DNA of 42,729 nucleotides from an uncultured Flavobacteriaceae bacterium (GTDB lineage Bacteria; Bacteroidota; Bacteroidia; Flavobacteriales; Flavobacteriaceae), in assembly GCA_938029725.1 (NCBI GenBank), contig CALHGE010000029.1:1-42729 (forward strand), written 5' to 3'. Numbering within the stretch: the first letter of the stretch is position 1; every line of letters begins with the position of its first letter. The notes beneath the pieces are model-generated. The model was not told the origin of the DNA, did no database searches, and saw only the letters and a program-made list of their open reading frames with translations. Positions 33,659-41,484 of this stretch are shown in pieces. The position numbers and the translations under genes were made by a program.

Positions 33659-35410
33659 ATGAAGAACATTTTTCTAAGATTTTTAGTCCTGTTTTTTTGT
33701 CTTAGCACCTATGCTCAAGAAAACTATAAAACCATAAAAGGTAAGGTTATGTACCTCGATGCAGCGGTATCTAGTGTTGATGTCAAAGTATCAAGCTCCG
33801 ATGTTATTTTGAAATCAAAAGTAGACGGTTCGTATGAGGTTCAGGCGTATCAAGGCGATATCATTACATTTTCATATCCTAGCCTTCGTGATATGGAGGT
33901 TGTGGTCGAAGATGTTACACGTATCTTAAACATTAAGATGTCTGCAGATATCAATGAATTAGATGAGGTTGTTGTTCAAGCGAGTAAGCGCCGAAGTCAG
34001 CGCGAAATGGAAGAAGACTTTGGTTTCAATAAAAAGATTATAAGAACAGCTTACGGCTATTTGAATGCTGATAGAGCTTCTGGCCAAATTAGGATATTGG
34101 AGAGAGAAGATATAAGAATGGTGAACACCTGTATTCTTGACTTGCTAAAAAATAGATTTGCAAGTATTGGCGGTCGAGGTGATTGTTCACAAGGAGGATT
34201 TCTTTTTTTAAAAAGAGCAACAGGTTCTCTTAGTAATAGTCGCGGACTAATTTATGATATTGATGGTCAAATTCATGAGGACACACCAATATGGTTAGAT
34301 TTAAGCGCAATGGAGCGTGTTGCGCTACTTAGTAATATTGCCACTACCACACCCTATGGCTCTCTAGGTGCTGGTGGGGTAGTAGTTATAAATACGATTG
34401 GCGGTAACGCAGGTGCGAAATTTGGAAAAGTATTAGATCGTGCCCGTCTTCGCAACAACATATATAATGATCAAGCCCTTACTGCAAATCAAGTAGACAG
34501 AAACGAACCCACATATCTTTTAGCATATAAAGCGAGTGCAAGTATTGATGCTGCTAAATCGGTTTTTGATAACAATATCAAAAAGTACTACAGCTCAGCA
34601 CATTTTTTTATCGATTCGTATGCCTATTTTATGGAGCAGGGAGAAGAGAAATTTGCGATCGATATTTTGAATAAAAATTTACCACTCGTTGATAAAAATG
34701 CAGTCTATATGAAAGCTTTGGCCTATTATGCTCAAGCAAATGATGCTATAGAGAAATCAAGAGACCTCTACGAACAAGTTTTTATTTTAAGACCCAATTA
34801 CGCGCAATCATATCGGGACTTGGGTGAGAGTTATCGCGACATTAAAAATTACAGAAAAGCTGCAGCCATGTATGCGCGTTATAACTATTTGGTTGATGAA
34901 GGTTTTTTACAATCTGATAGTCTTGGATTGGGAGCAATCATTGCTCGAGACTCAGAGAATCTTTTAGCCCTTGAAGGTGATAAGGTGATTTCAGGTAAGA
35001 AGACCTTCAACAGACTTGCGAAGTATAGTGATTTTAAAGGCACGCGTTTACTCTTCGAGTGGAACGATAGCGAGGCCGAGTTTGAGTTGCAATTCGTGAA
35101 TCCTGAAAAACACTATCATACTTGGAAGCATACATCAGTGGCCAATGCTTCTCGTATAATGGATGAGAAACTGAAAGGTTATTCTTCTGAGGAGTTTTTA
35201 ATAGATGGTTCTTTGGCAGGTAAATGGCAAGTAAACGTAAACTATCAAGGAAACAAGAAATTAGAGCCGACTTATTTAAAAGTAACTACCTATTTTAATT
35301 ATGGCCTAAGCTCGCAACGCAAAGCAGTGAATGTCTATCGCTTGTCATTGAAAGAGAAGAACTACAAATTGTTTGATTTGGTAAATGCAGGCAACATTAA
35401 TACAAACTAA
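33659..35410 (+). CDS. Secreted CPD, plug, TPR and DUF2135-like protein (paralogue 1)
   Basis: A 583-residue exported protein from the ATG at 33659, where the signal MKNIFLRFLVLFFCLSTYAQ begins. Residues about 22-100 are a CPD-like domain ending LDEVVVQASKRRSQ. A degenerate plug-like region covers about 130-245, with LIYDIDGQIHED, MERVALLSN and LGAGGVVVINTIGG. A helical region (about 265-450) has YLLAYKASASIDAAKSVFDN, FFIDSYAYFMEQG and TPR-like RPNYAQSYRDLGESYRDIKN. The C-terminal module (about 460-583) is the same as in the preceding and next genes: LFEWNDSEAEFELQFVNPEK, YSSEEFLIDGSLAGKWQVNV. It opens a three-gene operon. Function unknown. Confidence 0.75.
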   Translation: MKNIFLRFLVLFFCLSTYAQENYKTIKGKVMYLDAAVSSVDVKVSSSDVILKSKVDGSYEVQAYQGDIITFSYPSLRDMEVVVEDVTRILNIKMSADINELDEVVVQASKRRSQREMEEDFGFNKKIIRTAYGYLNADRASGQIRILEREDIRMVNTCILDLLKNRFASIGGRGDCSQGGFLFLKRATGSLSNSRGLIYDIDGQIHEDTPIWLDLSAMERVALLSNIATTTPYGSLGAGGVVVINTIGGNAGAKFGKVLDRARLRNNIYNDQALTANQVDRNEPTYLLAYKASASIDAAKSVFDNNIKKYYSSAHFFIDSYAYFMEQGEEKFAIDILNKNLPLVDKNAVYMKALAYYAQANDAIEKSRDLYEQVFILRPNYAQSYRDLGESYRDIKNYRKAAAMYARYNYLVDEGFLQSDSLGLGAIIARDSENLLALEGDKVISGKKTFNRLAKYSDFKGTRLLFEWNDSEAEFELQFVNPEKHYHTWKHTSVANASRIMDEKLKGYSSEEFLIDGSLAGKWQVNVNYQGNKKLEPTYLKVTTYFNYGLSSQRKAVNVYRLSLKEKNYKLFDLVNAGNINTN

Positions 35411-37177
35411 ATGGATATGAAAAAGATCACAATTTTATTACTTTTTTTAGTCCTTACTGTTGGCAATGCCCAACAAAGAGAGCAAACCATAAAGGGAATC
35501 ATTTCCGATGGTGTCTCACCAATACAGGCGGTTAATATTTCTGTTTCTGGAACTGATATTGGTACAACATCCGATAAAAATGGAGGGTATGAGATTAAAG
35601 CACAGCCCTCTGATGTGTTAGAGTTTTCGTATGTCGGAATGCATACTATCAAAATCATTGTAGAGGATGTAACCACAAGACTAAACATTAAATTATATCC
35701 GAAGTTCGAGAAGTTAGATGAGGTAGTCGTCAGAGTATCAAAGCGAAAAACACAGCGAGATTTGGCCATTGATTATGCCATAGATAAATCAATTGTAAAT
35801 ACTTCCTTTGGCTATATAAGTAGAGAAGCAACTGCGTATCGTATAGGGGTGATAGACGGTAGCGAGTTAAACAATGCCGCCGTCGATATTTTGTCGGCAA
35901 TAGCAGGTAAGTTACCTGGTATGCGCATTAGGTCATATCAAAACCCTAGAACGCAATTTACAGAACGCGCACTTTTTATGGGTGCCGGTGGTTCATTGCC
36001 TGCTGTTTTTGAGGTAGATGGAATATTGTACGCAGATCTCATTCCTACCTGGCTTGACATTAATAACATCGAAAGAATTGGAGTACTTCCAGGTCTGCAA
36101 GCAACTTGGCGCTTCGGATTTATTGCGGCTGGGGGGGTTGTTTTTGTAAACACTAAAAATGGAGCGCATGGTGCGAAGGAAGAGGGCGGCTTGCCCTATG
36201 ATCGGGCCAAATTACGCAATAACGTCTTCGATGAAGACGTGTTGGGAGCAACTTCTTTGCTGCAGGCCAATCCGATTTACTTGCGTGAATTACATAGTGC
36301 AACTACCATTTCGGAAGCAGAGAACGTCTATAAACAGAACAGGCTCAAATATGAGAATTCTCCCTATTTTTTTATTGATTCTTATGCTTTCTTTATGGAA
36401 AAGGCCCATCATAAGTTTGCAAAAGAGATTGCTGATAAGGCAATTAAAAAGGCAGAACCTAACCCGATGCTACTAAAAGCTTGGGTCTATTATTTTGAGG
36501 CGCATGGAGAATTGATAGCTGCCAATGAAATCTATGAAAAAATCTTTATTTTAAGACCGAGTTATATACAATCATATCGTGATTTGGCTAAGAGTTATCG
36601 CGAGGTAGGCAATTTTAAAAAGTCTGCAAGTATGTATGCGCGGTATCAATATTTGCGTGATAAAGAGTTTTTGACTGTTGCAGATTCTGCACATATTAAT
36701 ACTATAATCGAACGTGAGTCTGACAATCTGGTGGCACTTGAAGGAGATAAAGTTTTAGACGGTTCAAATAGTTTCAAACGAGTAGAAAAATTTACAGAAT
36801 TTGATGGTACTCGACTGGTTTTTGAATGGAATGATAGCGAAGCGGAATTTGATTTGCAATTCGTAAACCCTCAAAAACGCTTTCATAATTGGGAGCATAC
36901 AACCCTAGCCAATGCTGATCGTATTTTTGACGAAAAAACTAATGGATATAGTACTCAGGAATTTTTGATGGATGGCTCACTAACAGGTAAATGGCAAGTA
37001 AACGTAAAATATCAGGGCAATAAGCGATTAGGGCCTAGCTATTTGAAAGCCACGATATATCATAATTACGGTAGAACTTCACAACGTAAAGAAGTTAAGG
37101 TTTTTCGATTGGGACTTAAAAATGTGAATCAAAAATTGTTTGAGTTATTTAATTCAAGTAGTATTTCAAGTAATTAA
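35411..37177 (+). CDS. Secreted CPD, plug, TPR and DUF2135-like protein (paralogue 2)
   Basis: A 588-residue exported protein starting directly after the previous stop codon; the ATG at 35417 is an alternative. Signal peptide about 1-20 (MDMKKITILLLFLVLTVGNA). The same domain order as the gene before: CPD-like (about 22-105, ending LDEVVVRVSKRKTQ), a plug-like region with LSAIAGKLPGMRIRS, AVFEVDGILYAD and IAAGGVVFVNTKNG, a helical region with FFIDSYAFFMEK and RPSYIQSYRDLAKSYREVGN, and the C-terminal module VFEWNDSEAEFDLQFVNPQK. It is clearly a tandem duplicate of the previous gene, though well diverged. Its plug-like region (with ERIGVLPGLQATWRFGFI) is better preserved. No barrel. Function unknown. 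Confidence 0.75.
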   Translation: MDMKKITILLLFLVLTVGNAQQREQTIKGIISDGVSPIQAVNISVSGTDIGTTSDKNGGYEIKAQPSDVLEFSYVGMHTIKIIVEDVTTRLNIKLYPKFEKLDEVVVRVSKRKTQRDLAIDYAIDKSIVNTSFGYISREATAYRIGVIDGSELNNAAVDILSAIAGKLPGMRIRSYQNPRTQFTERALFMGAGGSLPAVFEVDGILYADLIPTWLDINNIERIGVLPGLQATWRFGFIAAGGVVFVNTKNGAHGAKEEGGLPYDRAKLRNNVFDEDVLGATSLLQANPIYLRELHSATTISEAENVYKQNRLKYENSPYFFIDSYAFFMEKAHHKFAKEIADKAIKKAEPNPMLLKAWVYYFEAHGELIAANEIYEKIFILRPSYIQSYRDLAKSYREVGNFKKSASMYARYQYLRDKEFLTVADSAHINTIIERESDNLVALEGDKVLDGSNSFKRVEKFTEFDGTRLVFEWNDSEAEFDLQFVNPQKRFHNWEHTTLANADRIFDEKTNGYSTQEFLMDGSLTGKWQVNVKYQGNKRLGPSYLKATIYHNYGRTSQRKEVKVFRLGLKNVNQKLFELFNSSSISSN

Positions 37178-37181
37178 ATCA

Positions 37182-38309
37182 ATGCATTTTTTTATCTATT
37201 TTTTCGTATTGTGTGTTTCATTCTGCAGTTTTGCCCAACAAGGGTATAAAGGGCGCGTATTGGATTCAGAAACTAAAGAACTTTTGCCTTATGTAAATAT
37301 TGGAGTTTTTGGCAAAGGCATTGGAACGGTATCAGATGAAGAAGGTCTTTTTCATCTGACTCTTGATAGATCGAAGCTTTCTGATAGCGATATCGTGCAG
37401 TTTTCTTCTATGGGGTATAAAACAGTAAAGAAGAAGATAGCAAATTTGCAATTCGTAGCTAATGAATACCCTGAAATTTTAATGGAAGCAGATCATTTAG
37501 ATTTGAACGAGGTAGTGGTAACAAATAAAGGTGCTTACGAAGTTAGCGATGTGGTTGGCTATCAAAATTATGGAGAAAAAGTATTTGGCTATTGGAAAGA
37601 TAATATTTCTTTAGGTGGTGAGTTGGCAACAAAAATAAAAGTAAAAAGAGGCTTAAGAAAATTGAACACTTTATTTTTTGAAGTTTTAGGCAATCCTTCA
37701 GATAGCCTTCTGGTGCGTATAAATCTTTATAACTTAGGAAAAACAAAAGAGTCGCCGGGTAATAATTTGAATAGTTCAAACAAAAACATACTCTATACGA
37801 TATATCCAAATACGAAATTGGCTATTGTCGATTTAATCCCATTTTCTATTTATGTAAAAGATGATTTTTTTGTTAGCTTAGAGCTGCTTAAAGTATTTGG
37901 CAATAAGCCTATTGGTCTGGTACTTGCTGCAGCTAATGAGAACGGCACCTATTCTCTGCGTAAATTTGCAAGCTTAGACAAATGGAAAAACTTGAAACAC
38001 TCAGCGATGGCCTATCATTTAAATACCACCTATTTCTCTAATCAAAGGAAAGCAGAGAGCAAAGTGGTCAAAGCACAGAAATCAAAACAAAATGTATCAG
38101 GCTTTATATTTTCTTCAAGAAGGCCTTTGCCAAACATTAGGGTGAAGAACCTTACTTCAAATGAAGAGGCCTTTTCTAATAAAATGGGTAGATATCAAAT
38201 TCTTGGAGAAAAGGATGATATTATCAGTTTTGAAGCTGAAGGTTACCAAAAGATGACTATTAAGCTTCTAGATAAAAATAACATCAATATTAATCTTCTT
38301 CGAGAGTAA
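37182..38309 (+). CDS. Secreted protein with CPD domains at both ends
   Basis: A 375-residue exported protein. The ATG at 37182 (MHFFIYFFVLCVSFCSFAQQ) gives a clean signal peptide, and a longer reading would run back into the preceding gene. Residues about 20-105 form a CPD-like domain (YKGRVLDSETKELLPYVNIG) ending LNEVVVTNKG. The middle (about 120-300) is a beta-rich region of unknown fold, KIKVKRGLRKLNTLFFEVLG. Residues about 310-375 form a second CPD-like domain (VSGFIFSSRRPLPNIRVKNL to INLLRE). No plug or barrel is present. It starts 4 bases after the preceding stop and ends the operon. Function unknown. Confidence 0.72.
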   Translation: MHFFIYFFVLCVSFCSFAQQGYKGRVLDSETKELLPYVNIGVFGKGIGTVSDEEGLFHLTLDRSKLSDSDIVQFSSMGYKTVKKKIANLQFVANEYPEILMEADHLDLNEVVVTNKGAYEVSDVVGYQNYGEKVFGYWKDNISLGGELATKIKVKRGLRKLNTLFFEVLGNPSDSLLVRINLYNLGKTKESPGNNLNSSNKNILYTIYPNTKLAIVDLIPFSIYVKDDFFVSLELLKVFGNKPIGLVLAAANENGTYSLRKFASLDKWKNLKHSAMAYHLNTTYFSNQRKAESKVVKAQKSKQNVSGFIFSSRRPLPNIRVKNLTSNEEAFSNKMGRYQILGEKDDIISFEAEGYQKMTIKLLDKNNININLLRE

Positions 38310-38316
38310 GTTCGTA

Positions 38317-39945
38317 TTAAACTTGTAAAATGCCCAAATTAAATGCTTTCTCAATCGGCGCATGATTAGCAGCCTCAATACCCATAGCTATCCATTTTCT
38401 GGTGTCTGTAGGTTCTATGATGGCATCCGTCCATAAACGGGCCGCTGCATAATAAGGTGACACTTGATTATCGTAGCGGTCTTTTATTTTATTAAAAAGT
38501 TCGTCTTCCTTTTCCTTTGTAATCGTTTCGCCTTTCTTTTTTAGAGATGCTGTTTCGATTTGCAATAGCACTTTCGCAGCAGAATTCCCACTCATTACGG
38601 CTAGTTCTGCACTGGGCCAAGCTACAATTAATCTTGGGTCATACGCTTTACCGCACATAGCATAGTTTCCGGCGCCATAACTATTTCCAATAATTACAGT
38701 GAATTTTGGTACGACAGAATTACTAACCGCGTTTACCATCTTAGCTCCGTCTTTAATAATGCCTCCGTGTTCACTTTTGCTTCCCACCATGAACCCGGTT
38801 ACATCTTGAAGAAAAACTAGTGGAATTTTCTTTTGATTGCAATTGGCAATAAAACGCGTGGCTTTATCTGCAGAATCTGAATAGATTACGCCCCCGAACT
38901 GCATTTCACCTTTGGCATTTTTAACCACTTTTCTCTGGTTAGCTACTATGCCCACTGCCCAGCCATCAATACGTGCATAACCTGTAAGTATAGTTTTGCC
39001 ATAGTCTTCTTTATATTGCTCAAAGTCTGAACCATCTACCATACGATGAATAATTTCAAGCATATCATATTGTTCGTGACGCAGCTTTGGAAGCGTACCG
39101 TAAAGTTCAGCAGGGTCTAGTTTCGGTTTTTGTGTTTTCTTTCTATCAAAACCTGCTTTATCAAAACTTCCAATCTTATCGACAATATTTTTAATCTTGT
39201 CAAGGGCATCTTTATCATCCTTGGCTTTATAATCAGTTACGCCGCTTATCTCACAGTGGGTAGAAGCGCCACCTAGCGTTTCATTGTCTATAGCCTCTCC
39301 AATAGCAGCTTTTACCAAATAGCTTCCTGCTAAGAATATGCTTCCTGTTTTGTCTACAATTAAAGCTTCGTCACTCATAATAGGTAAATATGCACCTCCG
39401 GCAACACAACTTCCCATAACAGCTGATATCTGTGTGATTCCCATACTACTCATGATAGCATTATTTCTAAAAATGCGCCCGAAGTGTTCTTTATCAGGAA
39501 ATATTTCATCCTGCAAAGGCAAATAAACCCCTGCACTATCCACCAAATAAATAACAGGAAGTCTATTCTCTATCGCAATTTCTTGTGCTCTTAAGTTCTT
39601 TTTCCCTGTAATGGGAAACCAAGCTCCAGCTTTTACGGTAGCATCATTGGCTACAACAATACACTGTTTACCTTTGATATGGCCAATTTTAATAACGACA
39701 CCTCCTGAAGGGCAGCCGCCATGTTCTTCGTACATTCCTTCCCCTACTAAAGCCCCTATTTCAATGCTTTTTGTGTCATCGTCTAAAAGATAAGCAATAC
39801 GTTCTCTAGCGGTCAACTTTCCTTTGGCATGATGCTTTTCAATTCTGGCTTTTCCTCCGCCCAGTTTTGCTTGGGCAAGACGTTTTTTCAGCTCCGATAC
39901 GAGTAGTTTATTATGATCTTCGTTTTTGTTGAAGGTAAGGTCCAT
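38317..39945 (-). CDS. Acyl-CoA carboxylase carboxyltransferase (beta) subunit
   Basis: A 542-residue biotin-dependent carboxyltransferase subunit. The N-terminal half has GKLTARERIAYLLDDDT, YEEHGGCPSGGVVIKIG, then NRLPVIYLVDSAGVYLPLQ, DKEHFGRIFRNNAIMSS and VMGSCVAGGAYLPIMSDEAL, which resemble methylcrotonyl-CoA carboxylase beta more than propionyl-CoA carboxylase. The C-terminal half has PLVFLQDVTGFMVGSKSEHG, GNSYGAGNYAMCGKAYDPR and AELAVMSGNSAAKVL. Such an enzyme transfers carboxyl from biotin to the acyl-CoA, acting with a biotin carboxylase subunit, which is not in this window. Substrate preference is an inference. It is convergent with the preceding operon, seven bases between stops. Confidence 0.9.
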   Translation of the reverse strand: MDLTFNKNEDHNKLLVSELKKRLAQAKLGGGKARIEKHHAKGKLTARERIAYLLDDDTKSIEIGALVGEGMYEEHGGCPSGGVVIKIGHIKGKQCIVVANDATVKAGAWFPITGKKNLRAQEIAIENRLPVIYLVDSAGVYLPLQDEIFPDKEHFGRIFRNNAIMSSMGITQISAVMGSCVAGGAYLPIMSDEALIVDKTGSIFLAGSYLVKAAIGEAIDNETLGGASTHCEISGVTDYKAKDDKDALDKIKNIVDKIGSFDKAGFDRKKTQKPKLDPAELYGTLPKLRHEQYDMLEIIHRMVDGSDFEQYKEDYGKTILTGYARIDGWAVGIVANQRKVVKNAKGEMQFGGVIYSDSADKATRFIANCNQKKIPLVFLQDVTGFMVGSKSEHGGIIKDGAKMVNAVSNSVVPKFTVIIGNSYGAGNYAMCGKAYDPRLIVAWPSAELAVMSGNSAAKVLLQIETASLKKKGETITKEKEDELFNKIKDRYDNQVSPYYAAARLWTDAIIEPTDTRKWIAMGIEAANHAPIEKAFNLGILQV

Positions 39946-40117
39946 ATTGCCGTTATATTTCTATTATTTCCTAAAGATAAGGACTAAAATTGAGGCTTTT
40001 TTGAATTTTATTTAAAAGCTAATCAAATATGGTTTTTGCTATTAATTTAGTACCGATTTCTGTTAAATCAGCGAAATATTCTTAGTATTTCAAGTGGTTC
40101 TAAGCAGTAAAATTCAC

Positions 40118-40125
40118 TAGTTTTG
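40118..40125 (+). promoter_or_regulatory. -7 element before the Gfo/Idh gene
   Basis: TAGTTTTG fits TAnnTTTG. It overlaps the TTG at 40123, an alternative start codon, and lies 18 bases before the ATG at 40144, so a transcript from it could not use the TTG. Confidence 0.5.
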
Positions 40126-40143
40126 GAAAAAGAGAAAGACCAT

Positions 40144-41127
40144 ATGAAGGATGTAATCGGATGGGGTATTCTAGGCCCAGGTAAAATAGCTCAAAGTTTC
40201 GTGAATGATCTAAAGTTAGTAGAAGATGGTATATTGGTTGCTGCGGCCTCACGCAGTCTTGAGCGAGCGCAAACCTTCGCAAAGGAATACGGAGCAGCGC
40301 AAGCTTTCGGCAGCTATGAGGAGCTTTTTGCATGTGATGAAGTCGATGTCATTTATATCGCGACACCTCATACGGGTCATATGGAATGGGCTATAAAAGC
40401 AATGCAAGCAGGAAAACATGTTTTATGTGAAAAGCCTTTAGGAATAAACCTTGCAGAGGTGCAACAGATGATTGCTGTTGCCAAAGAAAACAATGTTTTT
40501 CTAATGGAAGCTTTATGGAGTCGCTTTAATCCATCAATTCAAAAAGTAAAAGAACATGTTGCTAATGGCGATTTAGGAAAAGTAAGTTACCTACACGCAG
40601 ATTTTGCTTTTTATGGCTTAGATAAAGAGGAAGGTGGGCGAATTTTGAATCCCGATCTGGCAGGAGGTTCTATTCTAGACATTGGTATTTATCCCATATT
40701 CCTGACCTATTTAATACTTGGGAAACCTCAAAATATTCAAGCTACTTCTAATTTTCATAAAACGGGTGCCGAGATACAAACATCAATGATTTTTGACTAT
40801 GAAGATGCGCAAGCTATTTTATATAGCGGTTTAACTTCAAATTCTGAAATGCGAGCTGAAATACAAGGAAGTAAAGGGGCTATTTTTATTGACCCTAGAT
40901 GGCACGAAACACAAGGGTTCTCGATACATATAGGCGAATCAGAAGAAAGATATGATTTACCAACCAAGGGCAAAGGATATGCATATGAGATCACTGAAGT
41001 TCATAAATGTTTAAAGGAAAATAAACTACAGAGTGATCTTTGGAATCATCAAAATAGTATTGATTTAATCACCTTATTAGATGAAGTTCGTCGCAAGGCT
41101 GGCGTTGTTTTTCCATTTGAACGATAA
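40144..41127 (+). CDS. Gfo/Idh/MocA oxidoreductase, dihydrodiol dehydrogenase-like
   Basis: A 327-residue cytoplasmic NAD(P)-dependent oxidoreductase without export signal. I chose the ATG at 40144 (MKDVIGWGILGPG) over a TTG at 40123 because the promoter element covers the latter. The Rossmann motif GILGPGKIAQSF is at about residues 8-19, IYIATPHTGHMEWAIKAMQA at about 77-96 and VLCEKPLGIN at about 101-110 (EKP catalytic Lys); GGSILDIGIYPIFLTYLILG is characteristic of the trans-1,2-dihydrobenzene-1,2-diol dehydrogenase-like group, which also includes sugar and deoxyglucosone reductases. The physiological substrate is unknown. It differs from the exported relative at 4305. Confidence 0.88.
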   Translation: MKDVIGWGILGPGKIAQSFVNDLKLVEDGILVAAASRSLERAQTFAKEYGAAQAFGSYEELFACDEVDVIYIATPHTGHMEWAIKAMQAGKHVLCEKPLGINLAEVQQMIAVAKENNVFLMEALWSRFNPSIQKVKEHVANGDLGKVSYLHADFAFYGLDKEEGGRILNPDLAGGSILDIGIYPIFLTYLILGKPQNIQATSNFHKTGAEIQTSMIFDYEDAQAILYSGLTSNSEMRAEIQGSKGAIFIDPRWHETQGFSIHIGESEERYDLPTKGKGYAYEITEVHKCLKENKLQSDLWNHQNSIDLITLLDEVRRKAGVVFPFER

Positions 41128-41208
41128 AGTTCAAAATAACATCTTTGTTTCCTCTATTTTTCACGATATTTGATTTTACCACCAACCTAATTAATAGAAA
41201 ATTAAAGT

Positions 41209-41391
41209 ATGGGAATGAATAAAAATACGGTACTCGCTTGGGCAACTTTTATTATGATTGTAGTGGGCTTAGCATTAATTGCATTGGGCGCCTTCAGGTA
41301 TGATGATGTTGCTGGTTGGGGCTTTGCTTCAGTAGGCATCGGCTTTTTTGCTATCGCATGGGTTTTTAATGCTTTAAAAGGAAGAGTTTAA
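41209..41391 (+). CDS. Small two-helix membrane protein (CAL67264-like)
   Basis: A 60-residue protein. Two membrane helices: about residues 8-27 (VLAWATFIMIVVGLALIALG) and 36-54 (GWGFASVGIGFFAIAWVFN), with a short FRYDDVA loop and a basic end KGRV. It resembles the small CAL67264-type membrane proteins of flavobacteria, which I recall as being encoded next to the EttA-like ABC-F gene, as here. The link to translation is only positional. Function unknown. 93 bases separate it from the ABC-F gene. Confidence 0.65.
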   Translation: MGMNKNTVLAWATFIMIVVGLALIALGAFRYDDVAGWGFASVGIGFFAIAWVFNALKGRV

Positions 41392-41410
41392 AATCAAGCT
41401 TGAGTTAAAA

Positions 41411-41437
41411 TGCCATTCTTAGCGCAGTCGAAGGGCT
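41411..41437. repeat. Degenerate copy of a flavobacterial intergenic repeat
   Basis: TGCCATTCTTAGCGCAGTCG and the following AAGGGCT resemble the dispersed repeat I know from many Bacteroidota genomes (TGTCATTCTGAGCGCAGTCG, then AAGAATC). Only one copy is in the window, so the repeat status comes from recognition and not from internal comparison. Confidence 0.45.
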
Positions 41438-41484
41438 ACAACGCTATAATCCACAATAATTACTAATCAATAATTTCAATAGCA

